NCBI RefSeq assembly: GCF_008704495.1
Contig: NZ_CP023699.1
Coordinates: 6,324,001 to 6,388,000 of the forward strand
Source of the DNA: Streptomyces kanamyceticus
GTDB taxonomy: Bacteria; Actinomycetota; Actinomycetes; Streptomycetales; Streptomycetaceae
Reading direction: 5' to 3'
DNA length: 64,000 bases
The notes beneath the pieces are model-generated. The model did not search any database. It was not told the origin of the DNA and worked only from the letters and a program-made list of their open reading frames with translations. Numbering within the stretch: the first letter of the stretch is position 1; the number at the start of each line of letters is the position of its first letter. This document shows, in pieces, positions 23,198 to 31,527 of the stretch. A program made the translations under genes and the position numbers.

Positions 23198-23977
23198 ATG
23201 TCCGCTTTCATGTCCGTGTTCGCCAGTCTGGTCGAGCACCTCGCCGACGCGCTCGACCCGCTCTTCCACGCCTCGGCGACCGCCGCCGCGATCGTCCTGT
23301 TCACCGCCTGCGTACGCCTCCTCGTCCACCCCCTGTCACGCGCGTCGGCCCGCGGCCAGAAGGCGCGCGCCAAGCTCTCCCCGCAGATCGCGGAGCTGCG
23401 CAAGAAGCACTCCAAGAACCCGGAGAAGCTCCAGAAGGCGGTCATGGAGCTGCACCGCAAGGAGAAGGTCTCGCCGCTCTCCGGCTGCCTGCCGAGCCTC
23501 TTCCAGCTGCCCGCCTTCTTTCTGCTCTACCACCTCTTCTCCAACTCCAGCATCGGCGGCGAGGCGAACACGCTGCTCGACCACACGCTCTTCGCCGCGC
23601 CGCTCGGCGGCCGCTGGGCGGACGCGCTCTCCGACGGCGGGGTCTTCGGGGCGCAGGGGCTCGTCTACCTCGGGCTCTTCGCGATCGTCGCGGCCGTCGC
23701 CACGTTCAACTTCAAGCGCACCAAGCGACAGATGGCCGCCAACCCGCAGCCGGGGACGGGCGCGGGGACCGGGGCCGGTGACCAGCCGATGCCGGGCATG
23801 GCCGCGATGGCCAAGGTCATGCCGCTGATGTCGTTCATGACTCTGTTCACCGTGGCCGTGGTCCCGCTGGCCGCGGCGCTGTACGTGGTGACCAGCACGA
23901 CCTGGAGCGCGGTCGAGCGGGCCGTGCTGTACCGGGACATGCCGAGCGGCGCGGGGGCGTTGGCTACCGCCGCGTAA
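23198..23977 (+). CDS. YidC/OxaA-family membrane insertase paralogue
   Basis: A 259-residue protein from ATG 23198, with GGAGGG at 23185-23190. It has five membrane segments and the OxaA core: LVHPLSRASARGQKARAKLSPQIAEL, LRKKHSKNPEKLQKAVMEL, SGCLPSLFQLPAFFLLYHL, and PLMSFMTLFTVAVVPLAAAL. It is shorter than the essential YidC near the chromosome origin and lacks a long basic tail, so it is a second copy. It probably inserts a subset of membrane proteins. It is preceded by its small DUF6412-like partner. Confidence 0.92.
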   Translation: MSAFMSVFASLVEHLADALDPLFHASATAAAIVLFTACVRLLVHPLSRASARGQKARAKLSPQIAELRKKHSKNPEKLQKAVMELHRKEKVSPLSGCLPSLFQLPAFFLLYHLFSNSSIGGEANTLLDHTLFAAPLGGRWADALSDGGVFGAQGLVYLGLFAIVAAVATFNFKRTKRQMAANPQPGTGAGTGAGDQPMPGMAAMAKVMPLMSFMTLFTVAVVPLAAALYVVTSTTWSAVERAVLYRDMPSGAGALATAA

Positions 23978-24020
23978 CAGTCCAGTACGTGAACGAGGTC
24001 TTGCGGACGGGACGAGGACC

Positions 24021-24036
24021 TTGGACGATCGACCAA
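24021..24036. promoter_or_regulatory. Near-palindrome upstream of the FAH gene
   Basis: TTGGACGATCGACCAA is palindromic at 14 of 16 positions and lies 55 nt before ATG 24091. Its position suggests an operator; the regulator is not identifiable. Confidence 0.35.
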
Positions 24037-24090
24037 ACCTCCGATGGCCGCAACCCATCGGCCGGGCTACCGAAGGAATGGAGTCTGACC

Positions 24091-24948
24091 ATGAAGCTGC
24101 TGCGAGTCGGTACGGCAGGCGCGGAGCGTCCGGCACTGCTCGACGCCGCGGGGACCCTGCGGGACCTGTCGGGGGTGGTCGCCGACATCGACGGGACCGT
24201 GCTCGCCGACGCCGCCGCCCTGGGCCGGATCAGGGCCGCCGCGGAAGCCGGTGACCTGCCCGTACTCCCGGCCGACGGGCTCCGCGTCGGGCCGCCGGTC
24301 GGCCGGGTGGGCAAGGTCGTCTGCATCGGCCTCAACTACCACGACCACGCGGCGGAGACGGGTGCCGAGCCGCCGGCCGAGCCCGTCGTCTTCTTCAAGG
24401 CGGCGGACACGGTGGTCGGCCCCGACGACACCGTCCTGGTGCCGCGCCGCTCGGTCAAGACGGACTGGGAGGTCGAGCTCGCCGTGGTCATCGGACGTAC
24501 GGCGCGCTACCTGGAGTCCCACGAGGAGGCGCTGGCGCACGTCGCCGGGTACGCGGTGGCGCACGACGTGTCCGAGCGCGAGTTCCAGATCGAGCGCGGC
24601 GGCACCTGGGACAAGGGCAAGAACTGCGAGACGTTCAACCCGCTCGGCCCCTGGCTGGTCACCGCGGACGAGGTGCCGGACCCGCAGGCCCTGTCCCTCA
24701 AGCTCTGGGTCAACGGCGAGCTCAAGCAGGACGGCAGCACCTCCGACCAGATCTTCCCGGTCGCGGAAGTGGTGCGCTACGTAAGCCAGTTCATGACGCT
24801 GTACCCGGGCGACGTCATCAACACCGGTACGCCCGCGGGCGTGGCCATGGGGCAGCCCGAGCCCAAGCCGTATCTGCGGGCGGGCGATGTGGTGGAGCTG
24901 GAGATCGAAGGGCTCGGGCGGCAGCGGCAGGAACTCAAGGGCGCGTAA
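24091..24948 (+). CDS. Fumarylacetoacetate hydrolase-family protein
   Basis: A 285-residue protein from ATG 24091 with GGAG upstream. The FAH fold is visible from VGRVGKVVCIGLNYHDHAAE and PVVFFKAADTVVGPDD, through the metal ligands in DWEVELAVVIG, to TWDKGKNCETFNPLGPWLVT and INTGTPAGVAMG. Members split C-C bonds of acylpyruvates or decarboxylate oxaloacetate. The GKNCETFNPLGP string fits the ureidoglycolate-lyase/2-hydroxyhepta-diene-dioate subgroup. No pathway partners are next to it, so the substrate is open. Confidence 0.93.
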   Translation: MKLLRVGTAGAERPALLDAAGTLRDLSGVVADIDGTVLADAAALGRIRAAAEAGDLPVLPADGLRVGPPVGRVGKVVCIGLNYHDHAAETGAEPPAEPVVFFKAADTVVGPDDTVLVPRRSVKTDWEVELAVVIGRTARYLESHEEALAHVAGYAVAHDVSEREFQIERGGTWDKGKNCETFNPLGPWLVTADEVPDPQALSLKLWVNGELKQDGSTSDQIFPVAEVVRYVSQFMTLYPGDVINTGTPAGVAMGQPEPKPYLRAGDVVELEIEGLGRQRQELKGA

Positions 24949-25057
24949 CCGGCCCGTCCTCGACGTCGCGGCGAGGAAAGCGCCGTGGCGGCAGCCGGCT
25001 CCCGTGCGCCGGGAGCGAGGGCTGCCGCCCGGCGTGCCGCCGGTGCATGATGACGCC

Positions 25058-25624
25058 GTGGGACTGACTGCGGTCGAAGCCGCGCTCACCGGCACGGCGC
25101 TGGGATCCCTCGCCACGTTCTCCAGTGCCTGGTACATCCAGCGCGCCACGACCAGGCGCGAGCACGAGAGCCGCCTCTGGGAGCGGCGGCGGGGTGTCTA
25201 CGACGAGGCCGTGATCTTGATGCACCGGATCGGGCACCTGCGCGACGAGGTCGAGGAGACCGGCGCCTTCCCCGAGCGCGCGCCCGGCGACCCCGACCCC
25301 GTGGGTGACATGACCGCACTCGTGGCCCGCATGGACATCTACGGGACCGATGAACTCCTGGCGGCCTGTGAACGGGTCTTCGAGGCGCTGGATGGCTGGA
25401 ACAGGGCCTGGGGCGCCTGGCACACCCAGCGCGAGACCAACCCCCGGCGCAGCGCGTCCGATCCACGGTGGGTGCGGTTCCTGGACCTCGTCAAGGTGTC
25501 GCGTGAGGCGGAGAGCCGCGCCATCGGACTACTGAGGTCCGACGTGCACGTCGAACGGCCCCCCGAGTGGTGGAAGTTGCGGGAGCGGCACGCCTGGCGG
25601 AAGAGGCGCAGGACAGGGAACTGA
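25058..25624 (+). CDS. Membrane-anchored protein of unknown function
   Basis: About 188 residues from GTG 25058 (GTG 25043 would add five residues; neither has a strong RBS). One N-terminal hydrophobic segment (VEAALTGTALGSLATFSSAWY) is followed by a charged, largely helical domain (RRGVYDEAVILMHRIGHLRDEVEE, LLAACERVFEALDGWNRAW, VSREAESRAIGLLRSD). I do not recognise the family. It opens the accessory-looking stretch that runs to 29.75 kb. Its stop lies inside three CTGACGG repeats. Confidence 0.75.
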   Translation: MGLTAVEAALTGTALGSLATFSSAWYIQRATTRREHESRLWERRRGVYDEAVILMHRIGHLRDEVEETGAFPERAPGDPDPVGDMTALVARMDIYGTDELLAACERVFEALDGWNRAWGAWHTQRETNPRRSASDPRWVRFLDLVKVSREAESRAIGLLRSDVHVERPPEWWKLRERHAWRKRRRTGN

Positions 25625-25650
25625 CGGCGACTGACGGAAACTGACGGCAG
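25621..25650. repeat. Three 10-bp repeats CTGACGGNNN
   Basis: CTGACGGCGA, CTGACGGAAA and CTGACGGCAG follow each other directly over the stop codon of the preceding gene. Confidence 0.8.
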
Positions 25651-25887
25651 CTGCGGCAGAGAATGCGCGCGCATCGAATCGATAGATCACCGAGCCGTAC
25701 GGGAAGCGGTGATTCACGGGGCGGAATACGCCCAACGTGACGTAACAGCAACGGTATTCGGCCCTTCTTCCGGCATATTCGCCAAGAAGCGCGCAGAGCG
25801 TGGCGCGGCCGAAACCTTTCCTGGCTACCATGGCGTCTTCCGGGCGAAAGCGGGGGTTCGCTCAGGGTCCGGTACGGGGGGTGACCC

Positions 25888-26643
25888 GTGGTCTATGACG
25901 AGTACTTCATCGAAATCTTCCGGGACGACTTCCGGCTGGGGTCCGGAGTGCGGCTCACCCGGGATTTCGCCCTCACCGCGGCGCACTGCCTGGAGTTGAA
26001 CGAACTCGAGGGCAGGGCGGCGGTAAGGCTCTGTCTGCCGGACGGCAAGCAGGCCATGGGTGAGGTGCAGGAATACGACGATCTCTCCGACCTCGCGCTA
26101 CTGAGGCTCATCTTCCACAAGGACGAGGACGTCCAGCTTCCGGGAGTGTGCTTCGACGAGGCGCGCGAGGGCGAGCTGTGGCAGGCGACCCACCAACTGC
26201 CCGACACGGGAAATGACTTGAGGGGCAGCGTCGCCGAAGTCGCCAGCCCGTACCGAAGTACACAGGATGGGGCCCGGGTCTGCGCGTTGCGCCTCGACTG
26301 TTACCGGGTACCAGATGACTACGGCAGGTTCGCCGGGAGTCCCGTGGAACGCGGAGACCCCTATCGGCCGCCCGTCGTCCTCGGGCTCATCGTCAAACTG
26401 CGGCCAGGAGCGGGCCCCGACCCGAAGACGGTCTACGCGGGCACCGTGCGGGAGGCCGTCCGGCGGTTCGGACGCTTCCGCATCGAGGACCTGGACAGGG
26501 AGCCCTATCCCCTGTCCGTGAGCCCTTACCGCCTGGAGTCCACCGAATCGGTGGACGACATGCGGAGCAGGGCCGCGGCGAGAGAAGCCCTCGACCGGGC
26601 CGGCTACTCGTCCGTGGTGAGACTGCCGTGGAAACGCCGCTGA
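25888..26643 (+). CDS. Trypsin-like fold protein with Ser-to-Ala in the active site
   Basis: A 251-residue protein from GTG 25888 without a signal peptide, so cytoplasmic. The chymotrypsin-fold order is clear: GSGVRLTRDFALTAAHCLEL (His33), YDDLSDLALLRL (Asp68), then YGRFAGSPVER where SGSPV is expected. The nucleophile position is Ala149 (codon GCC, 26332-26334), so it should be proteolytically dead unless Ser151 substitutes. Cytoplasmic trypsin-like modules of this kind occur in actinobacterial multi-gene conflict and signalling systems as effectors. The next gene follows after 46 nt and is probably co-transcribed. Confidence 0.82.
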   Translation: MVYDEYFIEIFRDDFRLGSGVRLTRDFALTAAHCLELNELEGRAAVRLCLPDGKQAMGEVQEYDDLSDLALLRLIFHKDEDVQLPGVCFDEAREGELWQATHQLPDTGNDLRGSVAEVASPYRSTQDGARVCALRLDCYRVPDDYGRFAGSPVERGDPYRPPVVLGLIVKLRPGAGPDPKTVYAGTVREAVRRFGRFRIEDLDREPYPLSVSPYRLESTESVDDMRSRAAAREALDRAGYSSVVRLPWKRR

Positions 26644-26689
26644 TACCGCGCCCGACCGGCAGCGGGCCGGCGGCACCCCAGGAGGAACC

Positions 26690-28456
26690 ATGACCACGAC
26701 CGAATACCTGGATCACGCCATCGCGGTCGCCGAGGAGATGCTCCTCGCGCCGTCCGCGCCGCGCAGGGGCGACAGGGACCGCCTCGCGGACTACGTGAAG
26801 TACGTCGGCAGGCCGGAGCCGGCCGCCGAGTCCCAACAAGCCTTCGCCGAGCAACTCACCCACCTCGCCAAGCTGCTCGGCGCGCTCGACATGAAGACGC
26901 TCTCCTTGAACGTGGCGGGCATGACGCTGCGGCACATGGAGATCTCGGAGGCGGACCACGAGGTGTACGGGGCCTCCGTCTGGAACGAACTGGGCGCGCT
27001 GCTGGCCGAACACGGCGAGCTCGAGCGGTCCAGGCTCATCCTGTGCTGCGCCCTCGGCAGGGCCAAGAGGGGCAGTGACGCCCCCGAGCGGGGCAGGATC
27101 CTCGCGAACCTGGGCGCCGTGAGCCTGCGCATGGGGCACATCGCGGACGCCGAGGTCTGGGCGGGCAAGGCGCTGCGGGAGCTGGACACGTACTGGGGCG
27201 ACGAGGACCGCGAAGCGCGGATGACCGCGGACTGGGTGTTCCTCGAAGTCGCCAGGGAGCACGAGGACATCAGTCGACTCGACTCCGCCATGGAGCAGTT
27301 CGACCAGTCGGCCGACGACGTCATCCGCCTCAAGGGCGGCGACCACCCCACGGCGATCGCCGCGCGGCGCGCCCTGGCCACCGCGAAGTACGAGAAGGCC
27401 GCCGCGACCCACGACGTGGAGCGCAGCGAGCGCCAGCTGGGCGAGATGGAGATCGTGAAGCTGAACGCCTCGGCTCTCCTCGGGGCGCGCCACCGCGAGA
27501 CCATCGTGGCCCAAGCGGCCCTGGCGGTCGCCGAGTTCGACGCGGCGAGCGGCGGCTCGGGCAGCCTGCTGCGCAGGCAGCGTGCCGTGTGCCTCCTTGA
27601 GACGGCCGAGGAGATGGCGGTGGACGTGCTGGGCCGCGGCCACGCCCAGACCCTGGCGATAAGGGAGGCGCTCGCGCATTTACGAGAAGCCACCGTGCAG
27701 CCGGACGACCTGCCGTACCTCATCGATCACACCTATACACCGCAGCAGAACGACCTCCGCAATGAGGCGAAGCGCACGGCGATCAACGCGGAGGGCAATG
27801 TCATCCGCCTCATCGCGCACGCGGGAGCCTCGTATTTCCTCGACGACCTGGACATCTTCTACTGGCAGATCAGGGCGGCGCTGCAACGCGGCGTTCTTTT
27901 CCACGTGATCCTCAGCAGTCCCTGGAACAATCTCGCGATCTTCATGCACCACGGCACGGAATCGGACCGGGCCTGCGAGAACATCGTGGACCGGGTGAAG
28001 GCGAGCGATTATTACCGCAAGACCTATGTGCCCGTGATCCGTTCCTATCTCTCGCTGCGCAAGGAGTTCCCCGGTCAGGTGGAGCTGAAGCTGACCCCCA
28101 CCGACCTCTCCGGGTCGACGCTGATCACCTCGGAGGTGAGCTTCTTCGAGCCGTACATCACCACGAACCCGCAGCACCGTACGCGCAGGGGCCTGATGGT
28201 CTTCGAGCACCGGTTCCGCAAGGACAGCAAGTACTACGCGGACAGCCAGGCGGCGTTCCTCGCACAGTGGGAACTGACCAGTACCTGGGAGCAGTTCAGG
28301 GTGCACGAGGAGCGGCACAAGGGGCGGCTGCGGGCGCTGCTCGCGACGCAGTCCGACGACCGGCTGAGCAAGAACGACGATGCCGACGACGACGCGGACG
28401 GCGCGGGCGGCGAGAGCGGCGAGGGCTTCATGGGCGGTGCAGCGCGCCGGCCCTGA
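26690..28456 (+). CDS. TPR protein with PLD-like sensor C-terminus
   Basis: A 588-residue cytoplasmic protein from ATG 26690 with AGGAGG upstream. Residues of about 60-340 are TPR-like helical pairs ([60 protein letters not shown]). Residues of about 365-545 ([63 protein letters not shown]) resemble the PLD-like but HKD-less domain at the end of some actinobacterial regulators. The tail is acidic. TTA at 27680-27682 (codon 331) implies bldA control. Likely a sensor or scaffold working with the pseudo-protease. The 3' end overlaps the convergent NUDIX gene. Confidence 0.8.
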   Translation: MTTTEYLDHAIAVAEEMLLAPSAPRRGDRDRLADYVKYVGRPEPAAESQQAFAEQLTHLAKLLGALDMKTLSLNVAGMTLRHMEISEADHEVYGASVWNELGALLAEHGELERSRLILCCALGRAKRGSDAPERGRILANLGAVSLRMGHIADAEVWAGKALRELDTYWGDEDREARMTADWVFLEVAREHEDISRLDSAMEQFDQSADDVIRLKGGDHPTAIAARRALATAKYEKAAATHDVERSERQLGEMEIVKLNASALLGARHRETIVAQAALAVAEFDAASGGSGSLLRRQRAVCLLETAEEMAVDVLGRGHAQTLAIREALAHLREATVQPDDLPYLIDHTYTPQQNDLRNEAKRTAINAEGNVIRLIAHAGASYFLDDLDIFYWQIRAALQRGVLFHVILSSPWNNLAIFMHHGTESDRACENIVDRVKASDYYRKTYVPVIRSYLSLRKEFPGQVELKLTPTDLSGSTLITSEVSFFEPYITTNPQHRTRRGLMVFEHRFRKDSKYYADSQAAFLAQWELTSTWEQFRVHEERHKGRLRALLATQSDDRLSKNDDADDDADGAGGESGEGFMGGAARRP

Positions 28457-28838
28457 CGCTCCCGAGGACACCGGCCGAGCCGACGAAGAGGGCATCGGGC
28501 AGCGCGTCCATGGGCCAGAACTCCCAGCGCAGACACCGGTCGGGCTCGCGTAGGCGGATGTCGCCGCTGTAGTCGACGATCTCGACGCCGACCTGCATGT
28601 GGTGGTTGGCCGCCGGGTCGGGATCCGTGACGCAGGCGACCCGCATGTCCAGGGCGCGGACGCCGGTCTCCTCGTCGAGCTCCCTGCGGGCGGCGTCCAT
28701 GAGGGTCTCGCCCACCTCCAGATGGCCGCCGGGCAGGCCCCAGGTGCCCGCCCCGAAGCAGTTGGCCCGCAGGCCGAGCAGGACGTCGCCGCCGAGGCGG
28801 ACGATCGCCTGGACCCCTACGCGAACGTGTGCTGTCAT
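28428..28838 (-). CDS. NUDIX hydrolase
   Basis: A 136-residue protein from ATG 28838, chosen for the GAGGAG upstream; an ATG at 28886 would lie inside the radical SAM gene. The NUDIX box is intact: [20 protein letters not shown] followed by ETG (GX5EX7REUXEEXGU). [13 protein letters not shown] and the C-terminal [17 protein letters not shown] match small nucleotide-sugar or NTP NUDIX enzymes. It follows the radical SAM gene after 10 nt, so the two should be one operon. The substrate is unknown. Confidence 0.92.
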   Translation of the reverse strand: MTAHVRVGVQAIVRLGGDVLLGLRANCFGAGTWGLPGGHLEVGETLMDAARRELDEETGVRALDMRVACVTDPDPAANHHMQVGVEIVDYSGDIRLREPDRCLRWEFWPMDALPDALFVGSAGVLGSVRAGALHRP

Positions 28839-28848
28839 CGGGAGCTCC

Positions 28849-29751
28849 TCATGCGTCCGGGTACGTACCGTCGAAGTTCTCGGCATTGCGCGCCGGGGCG
28901 ATCAGCTCGGCGGGGCGCAGCGTTCCGCGAGCCAGCCTCTCGAAGAGATTCCCTGTCCTGCGCTCCCCATCCTCGTCGACCACGACGATCTCGCAGTCCG
29001 GGTCGACGAAGAAGTAGCTGCCGGTGCGGGTGGAGTTGCGGTACACGCGCAGCGGCACGCCGCGCCGGTCGGCCGCCTCCTGGCAGCGGGCCACCACGTC
29101 CTCGAACTCGGCGTCCCCGATGGAGAGCCAGTCCCGGTTGTCCGCGCCGTAGTTGGTCTCCGACATCTGGTAGACCTTCCACACGTGGGGGAGCGATCCG
29201 TCGTCCTCGATCAGGTCGAGGACGTCCGGCGCGCCCTGGGTGTTGAGGCGGGTGACCACCGTGCCCAGCTTGACGCGGACGTGCTGGTGGTTCTTGCGGA
29301 CCTCCCTGAGGAGGCCGAGCACCCTGTCGCGGTGCGGCGCGACGCCGGTGCGCATGAGCTTGTGCTCCGCCTCGTCCTTGGACTCAAGCGGCAGGGCGAT
29401 CCAGGAGAGCCCCGGCAGCACGCGCTCCATGGCGCGCAGCGGGGCGAGGCCGTTGGTGCTGAGGACCACGCGGGTCCTTCGGCCGTCCGGCAGGGGATCG
29501 CTCAACTCCCGTACGAGATCCGGGAGATAGGGCAGCAGGGTCGGTTCGCCACCGGAGATCACGACGCCCTGGACGCCGCCGTCCCGCAGGACGGAGGCGA
29601 CGCGCAGTGCCGTTTCCTCGTCCATGGAGGGGACGTCGTGGCGGGGGCCGAAACAGAAGGGGCAGTCGAGATTGCAACGGCCGATGGGGCGCAGGTCCAC
29701 GAAGGCGGGCAGACGTACGGGGGGCGGTCCGACGGACGCGGGCAGGCGCAT
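28849..29751 (-). CDS. Viperin-like radical SAM protein
   Basis: A 300-residue protein with the radical SAM cluster motif [12 protein letters not shown] (CxxxCxxC), [12 protein letters not shown] and VVLSTNGL. Beyond the common core it follows the viperin pattern: [20 protein letters not shown], then [14 protein letters not shown] and [16 protein letters not shown], comparable to the WKVFQ, IGDEEFE and SYLILD blocks of viperin as I remember them. The Asn of viperin's KxN motif is Gly here, so the substrate may differ. Viperins convert CTP, GTP or UTP to ddhNTP chain terminators. A MoaA-like relative with another substrate is the main alternative. It leads a two-gene operon with the NUDIX hydrolase. 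Confidence 0.7.
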   Translation of the reverse strand: MRLPASVGPPPVRLPAFVDLRPIGRCNLDCPFCFGPRHDVPSMDEETALRVASVLRDGGVQGVVISGGEPTLLPYLPDLVRELSDPLPDGRRTRVVLSTNGLAPLRAMERVLPGLSWIALPLESKDEAEHKLMRTGVAPHRDRVLGLLREVRKNHQHVRVKLGTVVTRLNTQGAPDVLDLIEDDGSLPHVWKVYQMSETNYGADNRDWLSIGDAEFEDVVARCQEAADRRGVPLRVYRNSTRTGSYFFVDPDCEIVVVDEDGERRTGNLFERLARGTLRPAELIAPARNAENFDGTYPDA

Positions 29752-29864
29752 GCGGGCGACCTTATGGGGTCCCTGGGGCGACGCATGGCCGGAATCACCC
29801 GATCAGGCTGAAAGAGCCTGGTTCTGACCGTCGGGGGCGCGAGTGTATGCGTAGATGGCATGGC

Positions 29865-30350
29865 CTAGGCCATGAACCGCTCCAGTGCCTCCACCACCAG
29901 TGCGTGATCCGCCACCTGTGGCAACCCCGACACCACCACCGTGCCGATGACCCCCGCGCCCTCGACCGCGAGGGGGAACGCGCCGCCGTGCGCCGCGTAG
30001 ACGTCGAGGTCCAGGTGAGAGGACTCCTCGAACGTGGTGCCCTTGGCGCGGAAGCGGGCGCCGACCAGGTACGAGGCGCAGCCGTAGCGCTCGACGACGC
30101 GGCGCTTGCGGTCGATCCAGGCGTCGTTGTCGGGCGTCGATCCCGGCAGCGCCGCGTGGAACAGCTGCTGGCCGCCGCGCCGGATGTCGATGGCGACGGG
30201 GGCCTCGCGCTCGCGGGCCAGGCCGACCAGGAGCGTGCCGAGCCGCCAGGCGTCGTCGTACGTGAAGTGGGGCAGGACAAGGCGGCGCTCCTGCTCCTCC
30301 AGCTCGGCGACCGTGGGCGTGGGTGTGGGCGAGGACGCGGGCGTCGTCAC
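29865..30350 (-). CDS. UPF0303 / heme-degrading-domain protein
   Basis: A 161-residue protein from GTG 30350. It contains DAWRLGTLLVGLARE, PVAIDIRRGGQQLFHAALPG, WIDRKRRVVERYGCASYLVG and HGGAFPLAVEGAGVIGTVVV, the pattern of the UPF0303/GlcG-like (YBR137W, DUF336-related) fold. Such proteins often sit beside sugar oxidoreductases, as here. Its start overlaps the end of the upstream oxidoreductase by 4 nt, so translation is coupled. Biochemical role is not established. Confidence 0.88.
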   Translation of the reverse strand: MTTPASSPTPTPTVAELEEQERRLVLPHFTYDDAWRLGTLLVGLAREREAPVAIDIRRGGQQLFHAALPGSTPDNDAWIDRKRRVVERYGCASYLVGARFRAKGTTFEESSHLDLDVYAAHGGAFPLAVEGAGVIGTVVVSGLPQVADHALVVEALERFMA

Positions 30351-31471
30351 AGCGTCACCGTCACGCCGTCGCGCGCCGAGCGGCGGGCCGCCTCGATGAC
30401 GTCGAGGGCCGCGGCCGCCTCGTGCGCGGTGACCGGGTTCTCGCCGGTGCCGAGCAGGGCGTCGGCGACCGCCGCGTAGTAGGCGGGGTAGTCGCCGGGC
30501 AGCGTGGGCGTGGGGCGGCCGCCGCCGGTCAGCGGGGACTCTCCGGAGCCGACCCGGCCCCACATCGAATCGGGCTCCACGCCCCAGGGGGTGTCGGACG
30601 CGGGCCGCTTGCCGTCGCGCAGGGCCGCCTCCTGGGGGTCCAGGCCGTACTTCACATAGCCCGCCTGCGAGCCGAGCGCGCGGAAGCGCGGGCCGAGCTG
30701 GGCGGTGGTGGCGCTGACGTAGAGGTGCGAGCGGACGCCGTTCGCGTGCGTGATCGCGATGAACGTGTCGTCGTCGGCCTCGGCGCCGGGGCGGCGCACA
30801 TCGGTCTCCGCGTACACGCGGGCCGCCGGGCCGAAGAGCACGAGCGCCTGGTCGACGACGTGGCTGCCCAGGTCGTAGAGGAGACCGCCGATCTCCTCCG
30901 GGTTCCCGGACTCGCGCCAGCCGCCCTTGGGTCGCGGCCGCCACCGCTCGAAGCGGGACTCGAAGCGCCAGATGTCGCCGAGCTCGCCGTCGGCGATCAG
31001 GGCGCGCAGCGTACGGAAGTCGTTGTCCCAGCGCCGGTTCTGGAAGACGGAGAGGAGCAGGCCGCGCTCGTCGGCGAGGGCGGCGAGCTCGCGGGCCTCG
31101 GCGGCCGTGCCCGCGATCGGCTTGTCCACGACGACCGGCAGGCCCGCCTTGAGGGCGGCGGTGGCCAGCGGCACATGGGTCTTGTTCGGGGACGCGATGA
31201 CGATCAGGTCGAGCTCGTCGGCACGCTCCCACAGCTCGTCGGCCGACGCGGCGGCGCGCAGCCCGTCGCCGAACTCGGCGCGGGCCTGCTCCTGCCGCTC
31301 CGGGTTCGACGTCACGACGGTGTCGAGGACGAGCCCTTCGGTGGCGGCGATCAGCGGGGCGTGGAAGACGGAACCCGCGAGGCCGTACCCGACGAGGCCG
31401 ACGCGGAGGGGGGTGCCGTCGCTGAGGGGGGTGCCGACGCTGAGAGGGGTGCCGGAGCCTGTACCAGTCAT
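30347..31471 (-). CDS. Gfo/Idh/MocA-family oxidoreductase
   Basis: A 374-residue NAD(P)-dependent dehydrogenase. A Rossmann nucleotide-binding start (VGLVGYGLAGSVFHAPLI) follows about 25 residues of GTPLS repeats, so the true start may be later than ATG 31471. The catalytic signature VDKPIAGTAAEARELAALAD carries the EKP-type Lys as DKP, and WRESGNPEEIGGLLYDLGSH holds the C-terminal GxxxDxGxH block. Family members act on sugars, inositols or amino sugars. The divergent ROK regulator suggests sugar control. Confidence 0.92.
   Translation of the reverse strand: MTGTGSGTPLSVGTPLSDGTPLRVGLVGYGLAGSVFHAPLIAATEGLVLDTVVTSNPERQEQARAEFGDGLRAAASADELWERADELDLIVIASPNKTHVPLATAALKAGLPVVVDKPIAGTAAEARELAALADERGLLLSVFQNRRWDNDFRTLRALIADGELGDIWRFESRFERWRPRPKGGWRESGNPEEIGGLLYDLGSHVVDQALVLFGPAARVYAETDVRRPGAEADDDTFIAITHANGVRSHLYVSATTAQLGPRFRALGSQAGYVKYGLDPQEAALRDGKRPASDTPWGVEPDSMWGRVGSGESPLTGGGRPTPTLPGDYPAYYAAVADALLGTGENPVTAHEAAAALDVIEAARRSARDGVTVTL
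31413..31466. repeat. 18-bp repeats at the oxidoreductase N-terminus
   Basis: Two near-identical 18-nt units (GTGCCGTCGCTGAGGGGG and GTGCCGACGCTGAGAGGG) plus a diverged third encode GTPLS(D/V) at the N-terminus. Confidence 0.7.
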
Positions 31472-31479
31472 GCACTCCA

Positions 31480-31502
31480 CTTAAGCAACGGTGTTGCCAA
31501 AG
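31480..31502. promoter_or_regulatory. Palindromic operator candidate between oxidoreductase and ROK genes
   Basis: CTTaaGCAACggtGTTGCcaAAG is a dyad with matching CTT/AAG and GCAAC/GTTGC arms, in the 56-nt gap between divergent starts. It is a natural site for the ROK regulator to control both directions. Confidence 0.6.
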
Positions 31503-31527
31503 TGCAAGCGGAAGGGACAATGGCCCC

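Noticed and set aside
24507..25423. Antisense frames over the FAH gene and its neighbour
   Set aside because: The plus-strand genes have full motifs and good codon bias; the antisense products do not.
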